DNA from: JAEUIT01 sp034439815
GTDB taxonomy: Bacteria > Planctomycetota > Phycisphaerae > Phycisphaerales > SM1A02
Direction of reading: 5' to 3'
Length of the DNA: 32,634 nucleotides
Assembly: GCA_034439815.1 (NCBI GenBank)
Contig: JAWXBD010000011.1
Span: 1-32,634 of the forward strand
A model generated the notes under the pieces. That model had not been told where the DNA came from, ran no database searches, and was given only the letters and a program-made list of their open reading frames with translations. Positions 23,785-32,106 of the stretch are shown here, in pieces (positions within the stretch are counted from its first letter, which is position 1; every line of letters starts with the position of its first letter). The position numbers and the translations under genes were made by a program.

Positions 23785-23955
23785 CGGGGCGGGAGGCGAT
23801 TGGGCGTCGATGCCGCGCGATGGTCACTTCCGCTTGGGACGGCGCGGAACATCGAGAGAAGCGTGATGCCGATCACGGCGAGGCTGAACAACTCAAGCGA
23901 ATTGGCCCGGAGCCATACGGATTCGCGGGTCTCTGATCGGCCACTTCGGCGCTCT

Positions 23956-24063
23956 TCAAGCCCAGTCCAATGATCGCTGTCCGATGATCACTAGTTTGAA
24001 ACCGACAAACGTGGTCGCGATCGCGATGAGTTTCACGACCGGGCTGCCGGAGTTGTTGAGCAT
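23956..24063 (-). CDS. Very small membrane peptide or gene fragment, 35 codons
   Basis: ATG 24063 to TGA 23956-23958 encodes FMLNNSGSPVVKLIAIATTF then VGFKLVIIGQRSLDWA (the first F being the codon before ATG): one amphipathic membrane helix. The rest of 23785-24175 shows no gene. It could be a real small membrane protein or the tail of a lost cytochrome-like or transporter gene. No clear binding site. Confidence 0.25.
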   Translation of the reverse strand: MLNNSGSPVVKLIAIATTFVGFKLVIIGQRSLDWA

Positions 24064-24175
24064 GAAGGCGAGTCGCGGGGCAGGATGTAGAGCCACGGTG
24101 TGGCGGTGATCGGTCCGCGCCTATGCATAAAGTGTTCTTTCGACCTGAATCAATGGCGGTCGTACTTCGCTCTCT

Positions 24176-25639
24176 TTACGGCGGCGCCAGCTTGTGTGGT
24201 CGTAGCGCACCCTCGGGCGGATTGGGCGCGCCGGAACCGTCTTCAGCAATTCCCGCTGCCCGCAGCGCCGCATCCGTTGCGGTCAGCGCGAGCGTCCCCG
24301 CCGGGGGTGCGTACCACCCGGGGTCCACCACGTCGCGCGCGACCGATTCCCGCACCTTGAAGATCGTGAACATCCCGCCCATCGTGATCTCGTCGTAAGG
24401 GCCGATGCCGCCGACCATCGGCGTGCTGTTAGTAGGCACCGCCATGCCCATCTCTGTCATGCCCGCCATACCGTCCTGGCCCATCGTCATGTAGCCGGGC
24501 AGGAGCTTGCGTACCTGCGTGTCGAGCCCGCGCGAGTCCACGCCGATCGTGTTGGGGAGGCCGTGCCCCATCTGCGTCATCACGTGGTGCGTCATGTGGC
24601 AGTGCATGGCCCAGTCGCCGGGGTTGTTAGCGACAAGTTCGACCGTGCGAGTGCTGCCCACCGGGACTAACACAGTGGTTTCGGGCCAGCGACCCGCTTC
24701 GGGGATCACGCCCCCATCGGTCTCGGTCACGGTGAAGTAGTACCCGTGCAGGTGGATTGGGTGATGATTCATCGCCGAGAGATTGCCGATGCGAATGCGC
24801 ACCCGTTCGCCGACCTGCGCCACCAGCGGGCGCGTCGCCGGGAAGCACTTGCCGTTGATCGTCAGGAGGTTGAAGTCCGTCATCACGTTCGGATCAGGGC
24901 GCGACGCCCCTACCATCAGCGCCCACTCGTGGAGCATGAGCGCGTAGTCGCGGTCGGGACGCGCGCTCGCTTTCGTGCGCGGGTGGATCACGAACAGGCC
25001 GGTCATGCCTAGGCCCATCTGCGTCATCTCGTCGTGGTGAGCGTGGTACATGCATGTGCCGTGCTGCCGCAGCGTGAACTCGTACATGAACGTCTCGCCC
25101 GGCTTGATAGTCCGCTGCGTCAGTCCGCCCACGCCGTCCATCCCCGACGGGATGAGCAGGCCGTGCCAGTGCGTCGCCGTCAGCGCCTTCAACTTGTTAG
25201 TCATGAAGATACGCACGCGGTCCCCCTCGCATGCCTCGATCACCGGCCCGTGCACCGAGCCGTTGTACCCCCAGCACGTCGCCTTGAGCCCGTCGGCGAA
25301 CTCATGCTCGACCTCCTCAGCAACTAGGTGAAAGACCTTCACGCCGTCGACGACCTTGTACGGCAGTGTCCACCCGTTGGGGACGAGCACGGGCGTGTAG
25401 TCACCTCCGGGTTCGCCGAGGGGGAAGTTGTCGCCCCCGCCGTGCGCAGGGGCTGGGACAGCGTGCTCGTCGTGGCCAGCGTGCGCTCCCTCGGGGTGCG
25501 CAGCGGGTCCGGTCTGGGCGGCGGCGCGGCCGGCAAGCAGCAGCGAGCCACCCGCGAGAGCACCCGCGCGCAGCAGGCCGCGCCGCGTGAGTGTGTTCGG
25601 AGACAGTCGGACGATCAATCGGTTGTTAGGTGTCTCCAT
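24176..25639 (-). CDS. Tat-exported two-domain multicopper oxidase (copper-resistance type)
   Basis: 487 residues. The N-terminus has a twin-arginine signal (TRRGLLRAGALAGGSLLLAG) and then a His-rich segment (HPEGAHAGHDEHAVPAPAHG, about 48-67). The four copper motifs are complete: HWHG (157-160) and HAHH (199-202) in the first cupredoxin domain, HHPIHLHG (292-299) and HCHMTHHVMTQM (346-357) in the second, with Met357 at the type-1 axial position. Only two cupredoxin domains fit this length. A Met-rich loop (MTMGQDGMAGMTEMGMA, about 384-400) recalls CueO/CopA-type cuprous oxidases. Likely role: oxidise Cu(I) to less toxic Cu(II) in the periplasm. It starts 1 base after the TolC-like stop (TGAAATG), so translation is coupled. 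Confidence 0.93.
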   Translation of the reverse strand: METPNNRLIVRLSPNTLTRRGLLRAGALAGGSLLLAGRAAAQTGPAAHPEGAHAGHDEHAVPAPAHGGGDNFPLGEPGGDYTPVLVPNGWTLPYKVVDGVKVFHLVAEEVEHEFADGLKATCWGYNGSVHGPVIEACEGDRVRIFMTNKLKALTATHWHGLLIPSGMDGVGGLTQRTIKPGETFMYEFTLRQHGTCMYHAHHDEMTQMGLGMTGLFVIHPRTKASARPDRDYALMLHEWALMVGASRPDPNVMTDFNLLTINGKCFPATRPLVAQVGERVRIRIGNLSAMNHHPIHLHGYYFTVTETDGGVIPEAGRWPETTVLVPVGSTRTVELVANNPGDWAMHCHMTHHVMTQMGHGLPNTIGVDSRGLDTQVRKLLPGYMTMGQDGMAGMTEMGMAVPTNSTPMVGGIGPYDEITMGGMFTIFKVRESVARDVVDPGWYAPPAGTLALTATDAALRAAGIAEDGSGAPNPPEGALRPHKLAPP

Positions 25640-25640
25640 T

Positions 25641-27098
25641 TCAGTGGCCTCCCGCGCGGCTGTTTCCCGATGACGCGCCGGTATTCATGTTCGAGTCGCG
25701 TGTGGGCTGCGACATCGGCGGCATCCGGCCGCTGAGGATGAGTTCGAGTTTCGCTCGCGCAAGCCAGTAGCCGCGCAGAGATTCGACATACAGCACGCCC
25801 CCTTCCACCTGATCGCGCTTGGCTTGCAAGAGTTGGAAGGCGCTGACCTGCATGGCGTTGTAGTGGAGTTGGCTCTCGTCCACGATCTTTTCACGGAGCG
25901 GAAGCATCACCTTCTCGACGTAGAGCGCGCGGTCGCGGGCCGAGAGCACGGCGGCGTGGGCCGCGCGGACTCGAGCGCGGAGCGCGACGGCGGTGGCGTA
26001 GTAGTGTTGCGCGGCCTGCCGGAGCCGGGCGTTCGCGGTCCCGATCTCGCCTTGTCCTTGGTCGAAGAGTGGGATGGGCAACGACCACGACGGACCCACC
26101 GACCACGATCCGTCGAAGTCTCTCTCGGAGGCGACGCCGGTGTTGAGCTCTTGGAGCAGCGCGAAGGGCTTGGCGATCCCCAGTGTCCGGGCCGCGACCT
26201 CGACCTCGCGACGGGCAAGTTCCAGGTCGCCGCTGCGCTCGACGGCCCGGGCTTCCAGTCCCTCGCTAGGGATCTCGTCCGCCGGGATGGGAGGCAAGCG
26301 TCCAGCGATCCGCCAACCCACGGAATCGCCCCACAAGCCCATCAGTTCGTTCATGGTTTCGCGGAGTTGGACCACGTCGGCCTCGGACGCGGCGAGGTCG
26401 AGTTTGGATTGCTCGTAGCGAGCCCGCTCGTTGAACAGGTCCAGTTCGCGGGTGTTCCCGGCGGCCCGAAGGCGTTTGGCGAACTCATACGAGGCAGCCA
26501 TTCCCTCGGCGACAGTGCCGCGAAGCTCGCGTCGTTGCTCGGCGGCTTGCAGTTCGTTGTACGCAACCCGCGTTTCGCTCGCGAGGTCGAGTACCGCGCC
26601 GGTCACGCGGACCTTCGCGGCCTCGAACTGGGCCTGCGCGCGCCCCTTGCGCAGGGGCATGGAGAGGAGACTCACGAAGTCCTGTGATAGGTCAAGGACC
26701 ACATCCGTTCCGCCGCCAGCGGTGGCAAATCGTACTTCGCCGCTCAACACCGGGTTCTTCAGCAGCCCGGCCTGCACAAGGTCGGCTTGGGCCAAGTTGA
26801 GGTCTTCGTACACCGCTTGCAGATTGCGGTTGTTCAGGAGTGCGATCTGCACCGCGCCGTCGGCGCTCAGTTCACTCGCGAGCAAACCGCGCACAGCAGC
26901 GCGCGCCTCTTCGTCTTCCGGCGAACCGTTGTCCCAGTGGACCTTCTGCCCGGTGCGCTCGGAGACGCATCGCTGCACATCGTCAAATCCCATCCCGGGC
27001 TTCATGCCCGCGCAGCCGCCCACCCAAAGGCCCGCCGCCGTGATGACAAAGAGAGCGAGATGTCGCTGGCGATGTCGCTGGCGGGGTGGCGTTCTCAT
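25641..27098 (-). CDS. TolC/CusC-type outer-membrane efflux lipoprotein
   Basis: 485 residues from ATG 27098, with AAGGAGGGCGGG upstream. A lipoprotein signal ends in GGCAGM. Two OEP repeats follow: residues about 80-270 (LLNNRNLQAVYEDLNLAQAD, AGLLKNPVLSGEVRF) and about 290-470 (GWRIAGRLPPIP, SWSLPIPLFDQGQGEIGTAN, SARDRALYVEKVMLPLREKI), with the long coiled-coil helices typical of TolC. It should form the outer-membrane duct of a metal efflux system. No RND pump (CusA/CzcA) or membrane fusion protein (CusB) is in the window, so it may work with pumps encoded elsewhere or simply pass periplasmic copper. It lies 20 bases after the HMBD lipoprotein gene. Confidence 0.92.
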   Translation of the reverse strand: MRTPPRQRHRQRHLALFVITAAGLWVGGCAGMKPGMGFDDVQRCVSERTGQKVHWDNGSPEDEEARAAVRGLLASELSADGAVQIALLNNRNLQAVYEDLNLAQADLVQAGLLKNPVLSGEVRFATAGGGTDVVLDLSQDFVSLLSMPLRKGRAQAQFEAAKVRVTGAVLDLASETRVAYNELQAAEQRRELRGTVAEGMAASYEFAKRLRAAGNTRELDLFNERARYEQSKLDLAASEADVVQLRETMNELMGLWGDSVGWRIAGRLPPIPADEIPSEGLEARAVERSGDLELARREVEVAARTLGIAKPFALLQELNTGVASERDFDGSWSVGPSWSLPIPLFDQGQGEIGTANARLRQAAQHYYATAVALRARVRAAHAAVLSARDRALYVEKVMLPLREKIVDESQLHYNAMQVSAFQLLQAKRDQVEGGVLYVESLRGYWLARAKLELILSGRMPPMSQPTRDSNMNTGASSGNSRAGGH

Positions 27099-27118
27099 TC
27101 GTGCCCGCCCTCCTTCCT

Positions 27119-27502
27119 TCACTTCTTCGGAACGAGTTTCATGTTGCACTTGGGGCAGCGCCCCGGCTCCTTCGACACCACTTCGGGGTGCATGGGGCAG
27201 GTGTAGAGCGCGGCATCGGGGGCGTTGCCCTCTAAGGCGGGCTGCATGTGCTGTTCATGTGCCGAAGGCGTGGCCATGTCCCGCATGGGCACGGGCGCGG
27301 GCGTCGCCGCAAGAGGATCGGCCTTCGTCAAATGGAGCGTGCCAGATCGTTCCTCTATCGGCGACCCGGCGGCCATTGCGCTCGCGGGATGGGTCTCCGG
27401 CAGGTTCGGCTCTGTGTACCGAGCGGCGCACCCAGCGATGAGCAGGGTCACTGCGAGGCCGAGGGTGGCCGTGGGAATCGGGATGCGTCGTCGGGACTTC
27501 AT
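27119..27502 (-). CDS. Lipoprotein with heavy-metal-binding (HMBD) domain
   Basis: 127 residues from ATG 27502. Lipobox LLIAGCAA. The middle is unstructured and Met/His-containing (MRDMATPSAHEQHMQPAL). The C-terminus is YTCPMHPEVVSKEPGRCPKC then NMKLVPKK, the HMBD motif (CPMHP-x-G-x-CPxCxM-x-L) found in CusB/CzcB-type proteins and P-type ATPases, which binds copper or other soft metals. It is a stand-alone form of the domain, probably on the outer membrane. Second gene of the run YHS protein, HMBD, TolC, multicopper oxidase; a hairpin separates it from the first. Confidence 0.88.
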   Translation of the reverse strand: MKSRRRIPIPTATLGLAVTLLIAGCAARYTEPNLPETHPASAMAAGSPIEERSGTLHLTKADPLAATPAPVPMRDMATPSAHEQHMQPALEGNAPDAALYTCPMHPEVVSKEPGRCPKCNMKLVPKK

Positions 27503-27529
27503 GGAGGGTTTGCTTTGGCGGGTGTCAAA

Positions 27530-27559
27530 GCGCATCGCGGGCTTTTGCCCGCGATGCGC
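27530..27559 (-). terminator. Strong hairpin between YHS-like and HMBD genes
   Basis: GCGCATCGCGGGC (27530-27542) and GCCCGCGATGCGC (27547-27559) pair perfectly over 13 bp with a TTTT loop (AAAA on the reverse strand). It starts 7 bases after the YHS-like gene's stop and is followed by CTTTG, so it is either a terminator or an attenuating/processing stem that lowers expression of the genes behind it. Confidence 0.65.
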
Positions 27560-27565
27560 GGCTGT

Positions 27566-28330
27566 TTACTTGCCCTGGTGGTTATGGTCGTGATGATCGT
27601 CCTTCTTGTCGTGACCTGCGTCGGGCTTCGCGGGGCTTACCTTGCGGGCCTCGTCGACCATCGCGATGAACTTCGCGGGGTCCTTCTCCACGTCCTTCTT
27701 GCAGTCGTTGCAGCACAAGCGGATGAGACGTCCGGCGACCACGAGGTCCACAGGCTTGCCCATGTCGCCGCCGAGTTTCTCCTTGCTCACGGGGCACGTC
27801 TTGAGGACGTAGTCCTTGCCCTGTTGCTCGACCACCGCCTTGTCGAGTGAGGCGAGGAACTTGACCGGGTCCTTGAGAAAGTCAGCCTTCTCGCTGTCGG
27901 CCCCGAGACGAATGAGGCGATTGCCATAAGCGAACTCGAAGGGCCTTTCGGGGAGGCCCTTGCCCGTCACGACGGACGTCTTCAGCGGGTAGAGCGCGGC
28001 CTGATCCTTGATGATCTTCTCGTCGATCTTGGTGAGGTTCGCGGCTAGGTCTTTCTCGAACTTCGGCGAACAGGCCGGGCAGCAGAAGCGGACCTCGCGC
28101 CCGTCATAGATCTTCGTCACAGGGTCACCCATCGTGCCCAGTTTCTTCGCTGTGATCGGGCAGGTGTCGAGGGGGTACGGATCGCCGATGCGCTCGACCG
28201 GTTCAGCGCCCTTGGTCGCGGACGATGCGGGAGCGGGCTGCTTCTCGGATTGCGCCTGGGCGGAGCCCATCACGAAGAGGGACAGCGCGGCGCTAGCCGC
28301 GCAGACGATGACGCGTCGATTCGCACTCAT
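27566..28330 (-). CDS. Exported three-module YHS-like metal-binding protein with His-rich tail
   Basis: 254 residues from ATG 28330 (AAGGAG about 12 bases upstream). A signal peptide (ASAALSLFVMGSAQAQ) is followed by three similar modules: residues about 53-103 (TCPITAKKLG, FCCPACSPKF), about 114-163 (TSVVTGKGLP, LGADSEKADF) and about 174-227 (TCPVSKEKLG, LCCNDCKKDV). Modules 1 and 3 keep the Cys set CP...CCxxC of YHS/TRASH-like metal sites; module 2 has lost every Cys. The C-terminus is His/Asp-rich (HDKKDDHHDHNHQGK). Probably a periplasmic metal buffer or chaperone of the copper island; the metal is inferred from context. First gene of the reverse run; the promoter should lie in 28331-28440. 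Confidence 0.82.
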   Translation of the reverse strand: MSANRRVIVCAASAALSLFVMGSAQAQSEKQPAPASSATKGAEPVERIGDPYPLDTCPITAKKLGTMGDPVTKIYDGREVRFCCPACSPKFEKDLAANLTKIDEKIIKDQAALYPLKTSVVTGKGLPERPFEFAYGNRLIRLGADSEKADFLKDPVKFLASLDKAVVEQQGKDYVLKTCPVSKEKLGGDMGKPVDLVVAGRLIRLCCNDCKKDVEKDPAKFIAMVDEARKVSPAKPDAGHDKKDDHHDHNHQGK

Positions 28331-28473
28331 TCGCGAAAACTCCTTCCGGTACATAGGCCGGAGATTGGGAACGCGCCAGAGAACAGTCGTGCAGATGTGC
28401 GAGCTGTTAACCGGCGAATGGGGTCTGCCGCCGGGCTCACCCGGTCAGGGCACGATCAAGGAGGATGGAGACT

Positions 28474-28593
28474 ATGAGAAAGACGCTCGGCGACGCTGCT
28501 GGCGTGCCGGGCGAGGCTGCGTGCCGCACAATGAGCGCGCAATGTAGGCGCAGCAGCGAACTCGTGGACCGAGTCGTCCAGTTTTGTAGCTGA
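28474..28593 (+). CDS. Small ORF with strong ribosome binding site, 39 codons
   Basis: ATG 28474 is preceded by AAGGAGGA with about 8 bases between, one of the best Shine-Dalgarno matches in the window. The frame runs MRKTLGDAAGVPGEAACRTM then SAQCRRSSELVDRVVQFCS to TGA 28591-28593. It has three Cys, no signal peptide and no recognised family. It diverges from the YHS-like gene. It may be a small protein, or the intact 5' end of a gene whose rest is lost. Confidence 0.35.
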   Translation: MRKTLGDAAGVPGEAACRTMSAQCRRSSELVDRVVQFCS

Positions 28594-29090
28594 AGCGCCC
28601 TGAAAAACGATCGCCTTGCAGGGGCATTTGACGAGAGCCACCCCGTGGTTTCCTTCGACCAGAAGAGCAAGCAGCTTGTGGCCGAGACGATGACATGTCG
28701 ACGCGGCTGACGAAGGGGGACTTCGCGCGTCCGGTGCGTGATCTAGTGGACGTGCACTATCGACAGGCGGGGCGGACCACGATGGCGCGCCAAACGATCG
28801 GACGACGCATCGCCGACCAGCCGACGCTGCGCAAATGCGCGACGACGCGGGAGTCCGACCGCAACTGGAGGTTCACCCGCATCGACTAACAATTTAGGGA
28901 CCGACGACGCGCGAACAAAGCTACCGCGTGTCTACCTAGAGATTTTTGAGACGCGATCCACAAGCATGAACGGTCAATATCTGAGAATCGCGTCCCCCTT
29001 CCGCCACGCCGATTTTTCGATCACTCCAGTCACTCGCGGATTCCACTGTCCGCGCCGCGCAGTACTCTGAGGCGAGGAGATTTCAGAGTA
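28594..29090. other. Stretch without a recognisable gene
   Basis: A forward frame of 64 codons from ATG 28695 to 28889 (MSTRLTKGDFARPVRDLVDV) is hydrophilic and basic; I see no family and only a weak binding site, so it is not called. The last 45 bases hold GAGGCGAGGAGA, the binding site of the next gene. Confidence 0.4.
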
Positions 29091-29987
29091 ATGGCCAAGA
29101 ACGCGACTACCGACACTCTGCATCAGCCTGCTGGTGCCATCAGCCGAGCCATGGGACTACGGTTTGCGCAGTCGATGGAAGTCCGGCCCACCATCGATGC
29201 GACGAGCGGTGCCCAAGATGGCGTACTCGCAGTCGATCCGACGTTAGGCCCTTGGTCGGATGAAGACAGCTGCGTGCTCCGTTCCGTGATGGCGTGGCGG
29301 CTGGATCCGAAGAACGACGGCCGCGGGCGCGCCGCGCTGCTTGTTGAATCGCTCATCCGAGACGCCCACCGAACACTTTGGGCTGGCGAGCACTTCCTGC
29401 ATGCAACGACACTTTGGGAGCGATTCGTCGAAAAGAATGCGCTGGGGGCACCGGGGCTTCGGTCGAACGAGCCGCCCGTACTCAAGGGCTCGGACACCGC
29501 CCGACCGGGCGAACGCGTTCGTCCACTCATCACAGGGTTCGAGGGATACATTGACGGCCGCGAGCAATCGTTCGTTACCGTCGTCTCGTGCGATGCGAAG
29601 ATCCCTGGGGTGACTCAGCTCTTTCGACTCCGCATGAAGTACTTCGGTTTCGCGTTGCGGATAGACGAACACGTTGGGCTCGATCGTCGCGGTCGAACGA
29701 GTGTTCGCCACGTCATGCACCTTGAGGTCCGCACGGATTCGGACTCCCTCGTGACGTTCAACGCAAAGGGCAGTACGAAACTCGGTGGCCGTTCCCTACT
29801 CGCACTCAATCCACTGACCGCTGGTGTGAGCCTTTGGGATCCGATGTCCCTCCCGTTGCATCGCCCCTACGAGCGCGCCGACGAATCGTCCTGGCGATCG
29901 CGATGCATCGAGGCGGGCTGGAGTGACGATGAACTGACGACGGCGCTCGCGCCGAGCGCGCGGCTTCGGCATCGCCCGCTGCGCTGA
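29091..29987 (+). CDS. Hypothetical protein, 298 aa
   Basis: ATG 29091 with GAGGAGA about 11 bases upstream. The product is soluble, without signal peptide or membrane helix. Visible features: WERFVEKNALGAPG, a central beta-rich part (GYIDGREQSFVTVVSCDA, FRLRMKYFGFALRIDEHVGL, RHVMHLEVRTDSDSLVTFNA) and a C-terminal WSDDELTTALAPSARLRHRP. I recognise no family, and codon use matches the neighbouring genes. It stands alone: no gene lies within about 280 bases on either side. The region 29988-30266 downstream shows no gene. Confidence 0.65.
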   Translation: MAKNATTDTLHQPAGAISRAMGLRFAQSMEVRPTIDATSGAQDGVLAVDPTLGPWSDEDSCVLRSVMAWRLDPKNDGRGRAALLVESLIRDAHRTLWAGEHFLHATTLWERFVEKNALGAPGLRSNEPPVLKGSDTARPGERVRPLITGFEGYIDGREQSFVTVVSCDAKIPGVTQLFRLRMKYFGFALRIDEHVGLDRRGRTSVRHVMHLEVRTDSDSLVTFNAKGSTKLGGRSLLALNPLTAGVSLWDPMSLPLHRPYERADESSWRSRCIEAGWSDDELTTALAPSARLRHRPLR

Positions 29988-30266
29988 AGTAGCTCCGAGC
30001 CTGACTCGCTCGTACATAGCATGGCGCGATGTTAGCTAACCGCTCGTGGCGAAAGTTATTCGCGCAGAACGTAGTGGATGCAAGCTCGGGGGGCCCGCGC
30101 GACGAGTGCGTTCCGCTTGATCGAGGGTACTCGACAGCCGCTTGTATCTTCCGAAAGCGCTGTCCATGCTGCCTGACGTTGACTTGTCGACTTGGTAAGC
30201 GGATACCACGCCGGGTCGTCACTGAGTTCCCGACCGCGGCGCTGGATAGCGGAAGATCTCGATCGT

Positions 30267-31253
30267 CTACCCGATCCGGTCGCGTCGCGCTGCGTTGGCG
30301 GCGTCGATCGCCCCACGGGTCGGCTGGCGGGCGGCTGGGTCTTGGGCTGGCGGCGGATTCGATTTCGGATCGGGTGTTCGATCGGGGGTTGGGTTTGGCT
30401 GCGGCTTACTCGCGATGCGGCGCTGGTTGAACATCCAGTCAAGCACACCATCGGGGCCAAAGCGATACGCGGGCGTCCAACTGTTGTGGCCGACCTTCTC
30501 GTACTCGCGATACATGGGAGTCGTCGGCGTGGATGTCTTGGGCTGCGCTGCCTTGATCGCGTCGCGCATGGCCCGCGAGAGCTGTACCGGGACAACCGGA
30601 TCGTCGCTTCCATGCACGATGTAGAACGGAACACCAATGAGGCGCGATGCGGTGGCGGGGTCTCCGCCGCCGCAGATCGGAATGACCGCGGCGAACAGGT
30701 GCGGCCGCCGAGCGGCGAGATCGAATGCGCCGAAACCTCCCATCGAGAGGCCTGTCAGATAGATCCGTTCGTGATCGATCGGACGTGCGACTAACACCTC
30801 GTCTATTGCCTGCATCACCGACCGCATTGACTTCGTCGGCTCAAGTGCGAAGGTCGGCATGACCCCCTTCTCGCGGAAGGCTTGCAGATCGATCAGCGCC
30901 CACGACTCGTCGCGCGGGCACTGCATCGCGAGGATGAAGCACGGGGCTCGGGCCTGAAACTCGGCGCCTGCCGCCGCGCCGACAAAATGCGTGAGCTGGG
31001 CGCTGTTGTCGTCGCCGCGCTCGCCGGCGCCGTGGAGAAAGACGACGAGCGGCACGCGCTTCCCGTCCACGATCGCTGACGCGGGCGGCTCGACGAGGCG
31101 GTAGCGATAGGTGACATCGACCGAACCGTCAGGCTTATGGAGCGATGCCGTACCTTCGGCGATTGGCGGATGCGTCGCGGTCTGGGCAACCGGCACCGCT
31201 GGAGGGACCAACGCAAGGAACCCGACGGCCAAGAGTGGGGCGAAAGAGTGCAC
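30267..31253 (-). CDS. Secreted alpha/beta-hydrolase (PHB-depolymerase/feruloyl-esterase-like)
   Basis: 328 residues from GTG 31253, which puts a signal peptide first (HSFAPLLAVGFLALVPPAVP). A TTG at 31292 would add 13 residues before it. The hydrolase fold shows VFLHGAGERGDDN (oxyanion strand), the nucleophile elbow GLSMGGFGAFD (Ser in GxSxG), the acid in HGSDDPVVPV and the His in EKVGHNSW. This layout matches the esterase/PHB-depolymerase-like group often annotated as prolyl oligopeptidase family or phospholipase/carboxylesterase. The C-terminal about 50 residues are a Pro-rich tail (PQPNPTPDRTPDPKSNPPPA). Substrate unknown; ester cleavage outside the cytoplasm is likely. Confidence 0.85.
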   Translation of the reverse strand: MHSFAPLLAVGFLALVPPAVPVAQTATHPPIAEGTASLHKPDGSVDVTYRYRLVEPPASAIVDGKRVPLVVFLHGAGERGDDNSAQLTHFVGAAAGAEFQARAPCFILAMQCPRDESWALIDLQAFREKGVMPTFALEPTKSMRSVMQAIDEVLVARPIDHERIYLTGLSMGGFGAFDLAARRPHLFAAVIPICGGGDPATASRLIGVPFYIVHGSDDPVVPVQLSRAMRDAIKAAQPKTSTPTTPMYREYEKVGHNSWTPAYRFGPDGVLDWMFNQRRIASKPQPNPTPDRTPDPKSNPPPAQDPAARQPTRGAIDAANAARRDRIG

Positions 31254-31405
31254 GGCGGGATCGTACGAGCCACCGAACTTACGAGCGTTCAAAGGCCGAC
31301 GCCCGCCGCGGAGGATTGACCTAGGGCGCTAGATATTGGGGCTTCGACATTGCGTGTTGTGCGTCAGAACAAGCTGATGATTTCTCGTCTAATGAAAGGA
31401 GGAGA

Positions 31406-31531
31406 TCATGTGAAAAGTAGGCAACACATGGAGCCGACCGCGCGGCGACGGCAGCGGAGTCGGCGTCGGAGCTGCGGGAGGCAAAGCGATGAGCCGCAGT
31501 GCGTCCTGCGATCGTGCTTGGTCGCTGGCAT
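31406..31531 (-). pseudogene. higA: Degenerate higA-like antitoxin start
   Basis: ATG 31531 lies 5 bases after the end of the HigB-like frame, the usual toxin-first higBA layout. It opens MPATKHDR, which resembles HigA starts, but then becomes basic and Cys-rich with no helix-turn-helix. A shifted frame of the same DNA reads FASRSSDADSAAVAA, recalling the HigA segment with FPLRxIRSDAELDAAxAV, so frameshifts have probably destroyed the gene. The rest of the antitoxin is absent before the forward stretch near 31340. Assignment rests mainly on position. Confidence 0.35.
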
Positions 31532-31536
31532 GGTTC

Positions 31537-31848
31537 CTACACCTTCCAGTTTCCCTTGTCGTATTTGGCGTGCGTCAGGGCGATCCGGATGTTGACGAGC
31601 CGGAAGTCGTAGCGAACGCGGGCCACGAGCTGGCACTTGTTGCCGCTGATGTTGAAGACTGTGAGCATCTCCCCGCGTGCCGTCCCGACGCCATCGGCGT
31701 GCGCGTAAGTCTCCTGAGCATCCTGCAGGCTGTTCCACTCGGCACCGGGCACGGTCATGTACCAACCGCGAAGTGTCTTCTCCGCGTCTGCGTGGCGTTG
31801 CCAGATGCGGCGATTCGGCCCGTGCGGCCGATTCAGGCACCGAAGGCC
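31537..31848 (-). pseudogene. higB: HigB-type mRNA interferase toxin, N-terminus degraded
   Basis: The reverse frame ending at TAG 31537-31539 contains about 90 residues that match the HigB toxin family: IWQRHADAEKTLRGWYM, AEWNSLQDAQETYAHADG, EMLTVFNISGNKCQLVARVR, YDFRLVNIRIALTHAKYDK. This covers nearly the whole toxin (ribosome-associated RNase, usual length about 95-105). However, there is no ATG, GTG or TTG in the about 12 codons where the start should be. The first strand, normally like M-R-x-I-S-R-x-x-L-x-x-F-W, survives only in shifted frames (SARAAFGA). The gene is therefore probably inactive through a 5' indel, or begins at a non-standard codon. It lies beside a restriction gene, as defence genes often do. 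Confidence 0.6.
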
Positions 31849-32106
31849 GCGCGAGCAGAATGATGCGCTTTGGTGGAGGAGGGCAACTGGCTTGTCCTCC
31901 CGAATGCCCCGACTTTCAGACCGCCGATTGTTCGGACCTCGCCAGCCACTGCGCAAGGGAACAGCTGCCGATCCATCTCGATATCGCATTGATGGGTCGG
32001 CGACGTGCCCTCGACGGCGCCGTCGATCTCCGAAAAGTGATCGTGTCCGGTACTTTGTCCTCGTGAACATCACCGCATTCGCCGCGTCGGCTACCTGACT
32101 TGGAGA

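Noticed and set aside
28695..28889. 64-codon forward frame
   Set aside because: Basic, no family, weak start signal; could be real but cannot be supported.
31350..31595. Forward frame behind AAAGGAGGAGATC at about 31397
   Set aside because: The best-placed ATG is followed at once by TGA; the GTG alternative encodes Arg-rich sequence that overlaps the higBA remnant.
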